In this document: in pieces, positions 25,748-33,886 of the stretch
How the letters are laid out: every line of letters starts with the position of its first letter
Numbering within the stretch: the first letter of the stretch is position 1
Assembly: GCF_040544485.1 (NCBI RefSeq)
Contig: NZ_JBDZDV010000002.1
Location: forward strand, 352,531-416,530
Origin: Lacicoccus halitifaciens
GTDB lineage: Bacteria; Bacillota; Bacilli; Staphylococcales; Salinicoccaceae
Direction of reading: 5' to 3'
DNA length: 64,000 nucleotides
Program-made: the position numbers and the translations under genes
Notes under the pieces: generated by a model
What the model was told of the DNA's origin: nothing
The model's input: the letters and a program-made list of their open reading frames with translations, nothing else
Databases searched by the model: none

Positions 25748-26824
25748 ATGAAGTTGAACAAGTTTTGGTTGTTGTCTGCTTTCCTGGTATTCGTACTCGT
25801 GCTTGCTGCCTGCGGCAACGGCGGGGACACCGGCGATGAAGGCGCCGAAGAAGATACCGGCACCGAAGAGGAGACGACTGAAGAGAGCGGAACTGAGGAA
25901 GACGGCGCAGAGGAAACGACGGATGACGGAGGGGAAGCTGAAGGGGAAACACCTGACTTCCTGACATTGCTCACCGGTGGTACAAGTGGTACTTACTATC
26001 CGTTAGGCGGCGAAATGGCGTCGAATATTTCTGATGAAACAGGTATTCAGACGGATGCATTATCTTCAAACGCTTCTGCTGACAACATAATCGATCTGCA
26101 GAACGGCGAAGCGGAACTGGGCATGGTACAGACAGATACAATTGCTCAAGCTGTTGAAGGCGAAGGTGCATTTGAGGGCGACCCGGTCGATAACGTATTG
26201 GCATTGGGTGCACTTTATCCGGAAACTGTCCAGATCGTCACGACGGCCGACTCCGGCATAGAATCGGTTGAAGACCTTGAAGGCATGACTGTTTCAGTTG
26301 GTGCACCGGGTTCAGGTACATTCTATAATGCAGAGCAGATCCTCGAAATCCACGGCCTTTCACTGGACGACATCGATGCTCAAAACCTCGACTTCGGTGA
26401 ATCCACCGGTGGTATCCAGGATGGGAACATCGATGCTGCAATCATTACAGGTGGTACACCGACAGGTGCCGTTGAAGAATTGACAGCCACAGTCGATGTA
26501 AGAATTCTGCCGGTCGAACAGGATATGATCGATCAGTTGATCGAGCAGTATCCATTCTATACGGAAGATACGGTTGAGGCTGGAACTTACGGTATCGAAG
26601 AGGATGTCACTACAGTTGCAGTCGGTGCAATGATTGCCGTTACAGACAGCCTGTCCGAAGATGTGGTATATGACATCACCGCTGCGATTTATGAAAATGC
26701 GGAATCCATGGCGCACGCCAGGGCTGCAGATATCACAGTGGACACTGCACTGGATGGCATCGGCATCGATATCCACCCGGGCGCACAGAGATACTTTGAT
26801 GAGCAGGGTGTAGAGTCAGAATAA
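25748..26824 (+). CDS. TAXI-family TRAP transporter solute receptor, lipoprotein (set 1)
   Basis: Extracytoplasmic substrate-binding lipoprotein of 358 residues. Signal peptide with lipobox LAAC (cysteine 21), then an acidic low-complexity linker (about 25-72) and the TAXI domain beginning LLTGGTSGTYYPLGGEMAS. It hands its ligand to the fused permease encoded two genes on. TAXI ligands known elsewhere include glutamate, 2-oxoglutarate and related acids; the ligand here is unknown. A strong GGGGGA site precedes the ATG. It is first gene of receptor-DUF1850-permease. Confidence 0.9.
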   Translation: MKLNKFWLLSAFLVFVLVLAACGNGGDTGDEGAEEDTGTEEETTEESGTEEDGAEETTDDGGEAEGETPDFLTLLTGGTSGTYYPLGGEMASNISDETGIQTDALSSNASADNIIDLQNGEAELGMVQTDTIAQAVEGEGAFEGDPVDNVLALGALYPETVQIVTTADSGIESVEDLEGMTVSVGAPGSGTFYNAEQILEIHGLSLDDIDAQNLDFGESTGGIQDGNIDAAIITGGTPTGAVEELTATVDVRILPVEQDMIDQLIEQYPFYTEDTVEAGTYGIEEDVTTVAVGAMIAVTDSLSEDVVYDITAAIYENAESMAHARAADITVDTALDGIGIDIHPGAQRYFDEQGVESE

Positions 26825-26914
26825 GGTTCATAAACATTACGGATATATGACCGGCAGTCAATCTTGCTTTAAATGGATGACTTCCGGTCAATCCGTTTGT
26901 TAAGAGGTATTTTT

Positions 26915-27433
26915 ATGAAAAAAGTCTTAATCTTAATAGTGGTTCTGACATTTGCCGCCCTATTGGTGTTGTTTATTCCTGTGAAACAGTCTCTTGTTTT
27001 TTATAAGGAGAACACCAGTGAAATAGAGGCTTATCTCCCATTGGAGAATCAGGAAACTTTTCAAATCATCTTCACCCACTCCATCCACTTGACCGATGTG
27101 GTGGAAAAATACGTCGTTTTGGAAAATCAGCATATAAAACAGTATGAAATGATTTATGAAGAGTTTGGGATCGGCATGCCGGCCAATGCTCAAGGGGAAG
27201 AAGAATTTCATTCTGAAGACGGTAAATATCATATTACGAACATGAACAATGTCTTCCCGGAAATCAAATTGAGGAACGGTAAGGCCGTCTCTGAGCACAG
27301 GCTTGTCTGGGGACCGGATCATGAGCATATTACAGAGTTCAATAACTACTTCGAACCCGGAGCATGGTTCACTATACAAATAGATAATTTATCATTATGG
27401 CAAATGATACAAGGGGTGAGAATCCATGAGTGA
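26915..27433 (+). CDS. DUF1850 protein of TAXI-TRAP set 1
   Basis: 172 residues with one N-terminal membrane anchor (about 3-22). The external domain has the family patterns FTHSIHLTDVVEKY and LVWGPDHEH. DUF1850 genes recur with TAXI receptors and fused TRAP permeases and are thought to be an accessory subunit, though the role is undefined. AAGAGG before the ATG at 26915 decides the start. Its stop overlaps the permease gene by eight bases, implying coupled translation. Confidence 0.82.
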   Translation: MKKVLILIVVLTFAALLVLFIPVKQSLVFYKENTSEIEAYLPLENQETFQIIFTHSIHLTDVVEKYVVLENQHIKQYEMIYEEFGIGMPANAQGEEEFHSEDGKYHITNMNNVFPEIKLRNGKAVSEHRLVWGPDHEHITEFNNYFEPGAWFTIQIDNLSLWQMIQGVRIHE

Positions 27434-29501
27434 TTCAAAGAAACAGCAGGAAGAACAGAAAAACCTGGAACGGGAAAATGAGAGAATAGAAGAAAAAATG
27501 GCCGGGGGAGAAGAACTTTCCCAGGAAGAACAGGCTAAACTGATGGAAAAATATGATGCGGAATCCAACACGAGGAATCTCACCGGTATCATTGGAAAAA
27601 TTGTCTTTATCATACTTATCGCATTTTCAGTATTCCAGATCTATACGGGAATGTTCGGACAATATACAGCTTATGTACAGCGTACAGTCCACCTGGGCTT
27701 CGCCCTTGTCCTGATATTCATGCTGTTCCCGGCAAGAAGGGGCGGCCCTAAGGGGAAGGTTGCCTGGTACGATTACATCCTTGTAATATTATCGATAATA
27801 GTTTGTGGATACTGGCCGGTATATTACGATACCATCGTGCAGCAGCTTGGAGGCGCGACCGAAGCCCAACTCGTCATCGGAAGCATAGCCATCCTGCTTG
27901 TACTGGAAGGTTCGAGAAGGGCTGTCGGCCTGCCTATCGTCATCGTGGCAGCCGCGTTCCTCATTTATGCATATTTCGGACCGTATATGCCGGGGGCTCT
28001 AGCCCACAGAGGGCTCAGCCTGAACCAGCTGGTCACGTCGATGTTCTTCACCACAGAAGGTATCCTCGGTACGCCGCTTGCGGTATCTTCAACTTATATT
28101 TTCCTGTTCCTTCTGTTTGGTGCCTTCCTCGTCCAGACGGGGGTCGGGTCATATTTCAACGATCTTGCTCTGGCCATTGCCGGAAAAAGGACCGGCGGGC
28201 CGGCAAAAGTGGCGATTTTCTCCAGTGCCCTGAATGGTACGATTTCAGGAAGCTCTGTTGCCAACACGGTGACCACAGGCTCTTACACGATTCCAATGAT
28301 GAAGAGGCTAGGCTACCATAAAAACTTTGCCGGGGCCGTAGAGGCAGCTTCCTCCACCGGGGGCCAGCTTATGCCGCCGATCATGGGAGCAGCAGCGTTC
28401 CTGATGATCGAGTTTGCCGGTGAGAGCTACTGGGACATCGCGAAAGCTGCAACCATCCCTGCCCTTCTATACTTCACCGGTATATGGATAGTGACCCATT
28501 TCGAAGCCAAACGGATCGGCCTCCTCGGCCTGCCGGAGGATCAGCTTCCGCCTAAAAAGGAAGTATTGAAGAAGATACATCTGCTTCTGCCGATTGTAGC
28601 CATCGTCTGGCTGCTCTTCCAGGGGTTCAGTATTGAAAGGACGGCACTCTACGGTATCGCGATCACGATACTCGTCAGTCTCTTCCGTAAAGATACAAGA
28701 ATCACTCCCGGCAGATTCATCATCGCCCTTACATCAGGTGCGCGTACAGCACTAGGAGTGGCCGCAGCCACTGCCTGTGCAGGCATCATCGTCGGTGTTG
28801 TGACGAGGACCGGACTCGGATTGAAATTCGGGAATATGCTGGTCGATATCGCGGGTACACTTGCGTTCAATGTTGAGATGCAATTGATCTTGACACTTGT
28901 GTTCACGATGATCGCATCCATCATCCTTGGTATGGGATCACCGACGACGGCCAACTACATCATCACTTCGACGATTGCACTGCCTGCGATTCTGGCACTG
29001 AATGACCAGTTGGATGTCGCAGTGCCGGTGCTTGCAGCGCATATGTTCGTATTCTACTTCGGTATCGTTGCAGACATCACCCCGCCGGTGGCCCTTGCCG
29101 CTTTCGCCGCAACGGGTATTTCCGGAGGGGAACCGATGCGGACTGGAGGGAATGCGGTCAAGCTTGCAATAGCCGCATTCATCATACCTTACATGTTCGT
29201 ACTCCAGCCGCAGATATTAATGATTGATACCACCTTTGGCGAAGTGGCTTTCATTACCCTTACGGCATTGATGGGGATGAATGCAATAGGTGCCAGTATG
29301 GTCGGCTACTGGTACAGGAAGATTCCTTGGTATGTCAGGATCATCGCTTTCCTGACGGGAATTTTCCTTATGTATCCGGGACTGCCTTCCGATGTCATCG
29401 GCATTCCTATATTCGTCCTGTTGATCGTTCTGCAGTTCGTCATCAAAGGCGGGCCGACGTTCGGTAAAAATAAAAAAGAACAGGCTGCCAGCCAGTCATG
29501 A
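27426..29501 (+). CDS. TRAP transporter fused permease (4TM+12TM), set 1
   Basis: Membrane permease of 691 residues combining the small DctQ-like and large DctM-like TRAP subunits. The first about 60 residues are charged and cytoplasmic (MSDSKKQQEEQKN...). DctM landmarks include SSTGGQLMPPIMGAAAFLM and VFYFGIVADITPPVALAAF. It moves the ligand held by the TAXI receptor, driven by a sodium or proton gradient. It starts inside the end of the DUF1850 gene and is followed by a terminator. Confidence 0.9.
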   Translation: MSDSKKQQEEQKNLERENERIEEKMAGGEELSQEEQAKLMEKYDAESNTRNLTGIIGKIVFIILIAFSVFQIYTGMFGQYTAYVQRTVHLGFALVLIFMLFPARRGGPKGKVAWYDYILVILSIIVCGYWPVYYDTIVQQLGGATEAQLVIGSIAILLVLEGSRRAVGLPIVIVAAAFLIYAYFGPYMPGALAHRGLSLNQLVTSMFFTTEGILGTPLAVSSTYIFLFLLFGAFLVQTGVGSYFNDLALAIAGKRTGGPAKVAIFSSALNGTISGSSVANTVTTGSYTIPMMKRLGYHKNFAGAVEAASSTGGQLMPPIMGAAAFLMIEFAGESYWDIAKAATIPALLYFTGIWIVTHFEAKRIGLLGLPEDQLPPKKEVLKKIHLLLPIVAIVWLLFQGFSIERTALYGIAITILVSLFRKDTRITPGRFIIALTSGARTALGVAAATACAGIIVGVVTRTGLGLKFGNMLVDIAGTLAFNVEMQLILTLVFTMIASIILGMGSPTTANYIITSTIALPAILALNDQLDVAVPVLAAHMFVFYFGIVADITPPVALAAFAATGISGGEPMRTGGNAVKLAIAAFIIPYMFVLQPQILMIDTTFGEVAFITLTALMGMNAIGASMVGYWYRKIPWYVRIIAFLTGIFLMYPGLPSDVIGIPIFVLLIVLQFVIKGGPTFGKNKKEQAASQS

Positions 29502-29519
29502 CAAGAAACTTTTAAAATC

Positions 29520-29560
29520 TCCCATGTTCAAGCGGGTCCATGCTTGAGCATGGGATTTTT
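29520..29560 (+). terminator. Terminator of TAXI-TRAP set 1
   Basis: 14-bp stem with one G-T pair (TCCCATGTTCAAGC/GCTTGAGCATGGGA), eight-base loop, followed by TTTTT. Confidence 0.82.
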
Positions 29561-29670
29561 AATGGAGAAATTGATAAGAGAAAACCCATATGATACACTT
29601 ATCCATAAGGTGTAATATTTCATAATCAAGGGAAGGATTTTGATGAATAAGAATATGAAAGGAGCCGTGT

Positions 29671-30096
29671 ATGATGGAAAAGTCATTGTATGAACGTTTA
29701 GGCGGCATTTACAACATTGCAGCAGTGGTGGAACATTTTGCGGAGGGACTGGCGAAAGACCCCGTTGCGGGGGAACAGTCCGATAACCCTTTCCTCAAAG
29801 ACTGGTACAGTAACAGAAGGTGGCGTGAGCCCGGCTTTAAAGTGCTGACGACCTTGTGGGTCTGTGAAAAAGCGGGCGGCCCGTATCATTACGTGAGCAC
29901 AGAACCGAACGATGATTCCCTTGATCTGGAACCGACACACTATGATATGAAACTGACTGAAGAAGAATTTGACGCAGCAGGCAAAGTCCTCGCCGATACG
30001 CTCGATCACTTCAATGTGCCTGAAACAGAAAAAAATGAAGTGCTGGAGGCTTTTGCGGCACATAAAGAAGAAGTCATCAGCGGTACGATCAAATGA
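29671..30096 (+). CDS. Truncated haemoglobin
   Basis: Haem protein of 141 residues. It starts MEKSLYERLGGIYNIAAVVEHF, the usual opening of bacterial globins of this class, and has a candidate proximal histidine in LEPTHYDMKLTEEEFD. Members bind oxygen and detoxify nitric oxide; the role here is unproven. Subgroup assignment is uncertain. AAAGGAG precedes two adjacent ATGs. It is monocistronic, between two terminators. Confidence 0.78.
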   Translation: MMEKSLYERLGGIYNIAAVVEHFAEGLAKDPVAGEQSDNPFLKDWYSNRRWREPGFKVLTTLWVCEKAGGPYHYVSTEPNDDSLDLEPTHYDMKLTEEEFDAAGKVLADTLDHFNVPETEKNEVLEAFAAHKEEVISGTIK

Positions 30097-30110
30097 TGCA
30101 AAACATAAAG

Positions 30111-30152
30111 GAACACTTCCCCTGTCGGTCTGAATCCGGGAAGTGTTTCTTT
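30111..30152 (+). terminator. Terminator of the globin gene
   Basis: 10-bp stem AACACTTCCC/GGGAAGTGTT followed by TCTTTT. Confidence 0.75.
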
Positions 30153-30259
30153 TATGATAGCCCAGTAAATTTTTGGTGATTTTCACCCATTATTCATGAA
30201 AATTTAATCATGGCGAAGTATAATGCAGTGATACATAAATTATGACAGCAGGTGAAGAA

Positions 30260-31522
30260 ATGGCTGAAATTACACTCAATAAAAATAAATTGATGATAGA
30301 TGAACTGATAGATATTAAGGTAATGACTTCGGAACCGGGGCAGCAGGTCAAAATAAGCATGGAACTTGCAGATGAGGAAGGTAAAATGTTCCGTTCCTGT
30401 GCCGAATTCATATCTGATCAGAGCGGCAGAATAGATCTGGACACCGCTAAACCGCTCAACGGCACATATGAGCATGCAGACGGCACCGGACTGTTCTGGT
30501 CGATGGTCAGAAAAGACACAAAGCAGGATGACTACTTTATTAAAAAAACGGATGAAGATATGGAAGCGACGATTTATGTCACCGGCGATGAGGAAATACT
30601 GGCTGCAGAAAAAGTGATGCTGCAGTTTAAAGGTGAAAGGGTTGTAGCACTCGAGATAGAACACCCTGAACTGAAGGGTAATCTGTATGCTCCGGCGGAG
30701 GAAGGCACTTATCCGTCCGTCATGATACTCGGCGGATCGGATGGCGGCAACACTGCCCATGCCGCAGCTTATCTCGCAGGTAAAGGCTATCTGGTCCTCT
30801 CCCTGTCCTACTTCAATGATGAAGGGTTAAATGAACATTTGGAAAACGTCGATCTAAATTACTTTAAGCAAGCTTCCGGGTATCTATCAAATCATGAAAA
30901 AAGCGATGGCAAAGTAAATCTGATCGGCTACTCCAAAGGTGCAGAGCTTGCGTTGCTGCTTGGAGAGACATTCAATTCATATCAGACCATCATTGCAGGA
31001 GCAGGTTCGAACTATGTCACTTCAGGTATGAAAGGCGGTATTTTCGCCCCGGTAACCGGCTGGACGCATGACGGTGAAGCACTGCCCTATTTGAAAATGA
31101 AATTCCCGGTCAGTTTCATGTTCTCCACCATCAAAAACTATATTAAGAAGCGTCCGTTCTATTTCCTGGATGTATGGAAGAAATCCCTGAAGCGGAAAAA
31201 AGCAGCTGATCATAAAATCGATGTAACGGGAATCGATGCACCGCTGCTCATTATTTCAGGCGGCGAGGATAAGCTGTGGCCTTCAACATCTTTCAGCGGT
31301 GAAATAAAAAAGGAAAGGAACAATAAGGCCGATCGATACCTGGATTATCCCGGTGCAGGCCACTTCATCTCTTTTCCATACAGCTTTAACCAGATGCCTG
31401 CCAATGTCCTGATGAATGTGGATGGGATGATTATAGATTTCGGGGGCACCAAGCGGGAGAATGCATATGCAGCGGAAGAATCCCTGGAAGAGATTCTGGA
31501 GTTCCTGAATCGGAATAATTAA
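30260..31522 (+). CDS. BAAT/acyl-CoA thioester hydrolase-family protein
   Basis: 420 residues in two parts: an N-terminal Ig-like sandwich (about 1-120, starting MAEITLNKNKLMIDELIDI) typical of acyl-CoA thioesterase/BAAT proteins, and an alpha/beta-hydrolase with nucleophile in GYSKGAELALLL, acid in ISGGEDKLWPS and histidine in GAGHFISFPY. It probably hydrolyses acyl-CoA or a similar ester; the substrate is unknown. AGGTGA precedes the ATG at 30260; the ATG at 30242 has no ribosome site. It is monocistronic. Confidence 0.82.
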   Translation: MAEITLNKNKLMIDELIDIKVMTSEPGQQVKISMELADEEGKMFRSCAEFISDQSGRIDLDTAKPLNGTYEHADGTGLFWSMVRKDTKQDDYFIKKTDEDMEATIYVTGDEEILAAEKVMLQFKGERVVALEIEHPELKGNLYAPAEEGTYPSVMILGGSDGGNTAHAAAYLAGKGYLVLSLSYFNDEGLNEHLENVDLNYFKQASGYLSNHEKSDGKVNLIGYSKGAELALLLGETFNSYQTIIAGAGSNYVTSGMKGGIFAPVTGWTHDGEALPYLKMKFPVSFMFSTIKNYIKKRPFYFLDVWKKSLKRKKAADHKIDVTGIDAPLLIISGGEDKLWPSTSFSGEIKKERNNKADRYLDYPGAGHFISFPYSFNQMPANVLMNVDGMIIDFGGTKRENAYAAEESLEEILEFLNRNN

Positions 31523-31526
31523 AAGT

Positions 31527-31564
31527 AACAGTGATTTCATTTGATATTGAAATCACTGTTTTTT
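31527..31564 (+). terminator. Terminator of the thioesterase-like gene
   Basis: 13-bp stem AACAGTGATTTCA/TGAAATCACTGTT followed by TTTTTT. Confidence 0.85.
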
Positions 31565-31662
31565 AAACTTTTGTCCGGACTCGGCATAGGAAGGATATTT
31601 CCCGGGTAATTATCATTAGGTACATATTGTCAGTATTATTGATCGAAAAGAGGAGGGATACC

Positions 31663-32271
31663 ATGACATCACTTCCCCGTATAGGTAAGCCGGCAGCGAA
31701 TGCATTAAAGAATATCGGTGTCACAAATCTGGAGCAGCTCACCCGTGTGGATAAGGAAAGTTTATCCCGCATCCATGGCATCGGCCCGAAAGCCATCAGT
31801 ACATTGGAGAACGAATTGGAAAGAGAAGACCTTGCGTTCAGAAAGCATGAACCACTCCCCTTCACTCCAGGTTTCATCGTCTTCGGCAGTCTGGACTGCA
31901 ACAACGCACCGAAGAGGGAAATCATCAGGGACTTTGCGATTTCTTATGTGGAAGGAAATAAATATGGTTTTGTGATGACCTGTGATGAAGACATGAGTCT
32001 TAACATACTCCCTGATAAGGAATTACAGGGGATGGAAGAAATTCATCAGCACCTCCTAAAGAAGAGGCACGATATAAGAATGATGGATTTGAAATCAATC
32101 ATCATCCATGGTAAAGAAGGCGCTGCCTACGGTTCAGCTGTAACAATAAAAGGTGAAAGCATTGAATTGGCATGGTTCCTCGAGTTCAACAGCCATAAGA
32201 AAAATGCCTTGATTCAAAAGGTCACCTTCTTTGAAGTCAGACAACAGCTTAATCAATCTCTTCATAACTGA
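31663..32271 (+). CDS. Helix-hairpin-helix / NTF2-like fusion protein
   Basis: 202 residues. The N-terminal 55 residues have tandem HhH-like turns (LPRIGKPAANALKNIGV and SRIHGIGPKAISTLENEL), as in DNA- or protein-binding HhH domains. After a linker, residues about 80-195 look like an NTF2/SnoaL-type cone fold (IIRDFAISYVEGN, then FLEFNSHKKNALIQKVTFF). The fold calls rest on pattern only. AGGAGG six bases before the ATG fixes the start. Function unknown; it is a single gene. Confidence 0.65.
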   Translation: MTSLPRIGKPAANALKNIGVTNLEQLTRVDKESLSRIHGIGPKAISTLENELEREDLAFRKHEPLPFTPGFIVFGSLDCNNAPKREIIRDFAISYVEGNKYGFVMTCDEDMSLNILPDKELQGMEEIHQHLLKKRHDIRMMDLKSIIIHGKEGAAYGSAVTIKGESIELAWFLEFNSHKKNALIQKVTFFEVRQQLNQSLHN

Positions 32272-32438
32272 TTTTATATGCGTTATTTCAGTGTTATAGA
32301 AAATCTTTGAAGCCCGTCATTATGCGTTTTCAGAGGTAATGCATAGCGTTACAGGAAAGGGCGCATGGGATTAGGATGACACTTCAGAAAAAGGGGTAAC
32401 GTATCAATAAAAGAAAATATATTAAGGAGCTGGTTTTA

Positions 32439-33194
32439 GTGTTTGATTTGACGGACAATATTGCAATGGTTACAGGCGGTGCGAACGGAATCGGTAAAGG
32501 AATCGCGGAAACTCTGACTAAAGCCGGAGCAAAAGTGATGATTTGTGATATTGATGAGGAAGCAGGTGAGAAAACGGCAGAAGTAATCGATGGTGAATTT
32601 TTCAGGCTGGATGTAACAGACCCAGGTAACGCAGAACGAGTTGTCGAAGAAATACTAGAAAAATACGACAAGATCGATATACTCGCTGCCAACACTGGCA
32701 TTTATCCTGAAGTCATGATTGAAGACATGACGGAAGAGGACTGGGATAAAATACAGAACATCAACTTGAAGGGGCTCTTTTTCACGGCAAAACCTGTATT
32801 GAAAGCGATGAAGGAACAAAATTATGGAAGGTTAATTCTAACCTCATCCATTACAGGAGATATCACAGGCTACCCCGGAGGCTCGATTTATGGTGCAACA
32901 AAAGCCGGGATATTAGGATATATGAGAAATGCAGCGATGGAGTATGCTAAATATGGCGTGACGGTCAATGCAGTACAACCGGGTATGGTTGGTACAGAAA
33001 CATTGAAGAAGGAACTGGGTGTTTTATATGACAAAGGGGCGGAATCGGTGCCTCTGAAGAGGCTTGGCAAACCGGAAGATATCGGTGCAGCCGTTGCTTT
33101 CTTCGCTTCGAAGGAAGCTGGATATATCACAGCCCAGTCGCTGGTGGTGGATGGTGGCCAGATTGTACCTGAGACACCTGATGTCCTGGATTAA
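32439..33194 (+). CDS. Short-chain dehydrogenase/reductase (classical SDR)
   Basis: Oxidoreductase of 251 residues. The cofactor motif is TGGANGIGKG (8-17), the catalytic set is S in LTSSITGD with YGATK further on, and PGMVGTET follows. An Asp at the end of strand 2 (CDID) suggests NAD(H). Similar to 3-oxoacyl-ACP/diacetyl reductases, but the substrate is open. The start is GTG, with AAGGAG nine bases upstream. Single gene. Confidence 0.85.
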   Translation: MFDLTDNIAMVTGGANGIGKGIAETLTKAGAKVMICDIDEEAGEKTAEVIDGEFFRLDVTDPGNAERVVEEILEKYDKIDILAANTGIYPEVMIEDMTEEDWDKIQNINLKGLFFTAKPVLKAMKEQNYGRLILTSSITGDITGYPGGSIYGATKAGILGYMRNAAMEYAKYGVTVNAVQPGMVGTETLKKELGVLYDKGAESVPLKRLGKPEDIGAAVAFFASKEAGYITAQSLVVDGGQIVPETPDVLD

Positions 33195-33392
33195 AATATG
33201 AAGCACACTCCACAAGTAGATGGCTGAGAAAACATATATAATCAGCACTAATATTGGTGTGCCGCAAGGTATTTTCTCTAAGGTCCTCTGCCAATTCGAT
33301 GAGATGCTTTCACTAAATCTATGTATTTTACGTTTATATCAATTCAGGGAGGGAACAAGTGGACTAGTACAAATTTATTAAGGAGGAACATC

Positions 33393-33776
33393 ATGAAAGC
33401 ATTAGACATGATTGCTTTGGCGCTTGTCATCATCGGTGGTTTGAACTGGCTGCTTGTCGGCTTGTTTGAATTTGATCTTGTTGCTTCGTTATTTGGAGGA
33501 CAGGATGCCATTCTCTCCAAGATCGTTTACATCTTAGTAGGTCTTGCAGCGTTGTATTCACTTAAGTTCTTCAAGCATATTAATGATCAGTATGAGGAAC
33601 CACGTGCAGCGACTGCAACTGCCGGTACAGATTCATCAGCCCGCACTGACGGACGCGACGCTGAAGGCAGAGTTAAAGATCCGAATGTAAATGATTCAGT
33701 GAGCGGTACAGACAGAGCTGGAGACCCGAACAATCCGGACGATCCAAACAATCCAAGAAACCGTTCAGAAAGATAA
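33393..33776 (+). CDS. DUF378 membrane protein with charged, repetitive tail
   Basis: 127 residues. Residues 1-65 are a DUF378 domain with two membrane helices (MIALALVIIGGLNWLLVGLF and SKIVYILVGLAALYSL). Then a hydrophilic, disorder-prone tail of about 55 residues ends in Asp/Asn/Pro repeats (DPNNPDDPNNPRN). AAGGAGGAACATC precedes the ATG. Family function is unknown. It is followed by a bidirectional terminator. Confidence 0.82.
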   Translation: MKALDMIALALVIIGGLNWLLVGLFEFDLVASLFGGQDAILSKIVYILVGLAALYSLKFFKHINDQYEEPRAATATAGTDSSARTDGRDAEGRVKDPNVNDSVSGTDRAGDPNNPDDPNNPRNRSER

Positions 33777-33810
33777 CAGCAATTTAAACGAAGTGATTTT
33801 AAAACACATA

Positions 33811-33854
33811 AAAAAAGGATTAAGCTTTGGTTTCCCATCGCTTAATCCTTTTTT
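33811..33854. terminator. Bidirectional terminator
   Basis: 15-bp perfect stem AAAAAAGGATTAAGC and its complement, 14-base loop, between the convergent DUF378 and TRAP genes. Confidence 0.88.
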
Positions 33855-33886
33855 ATTTACATATATATCTCTAAGTGAATCTCCAC

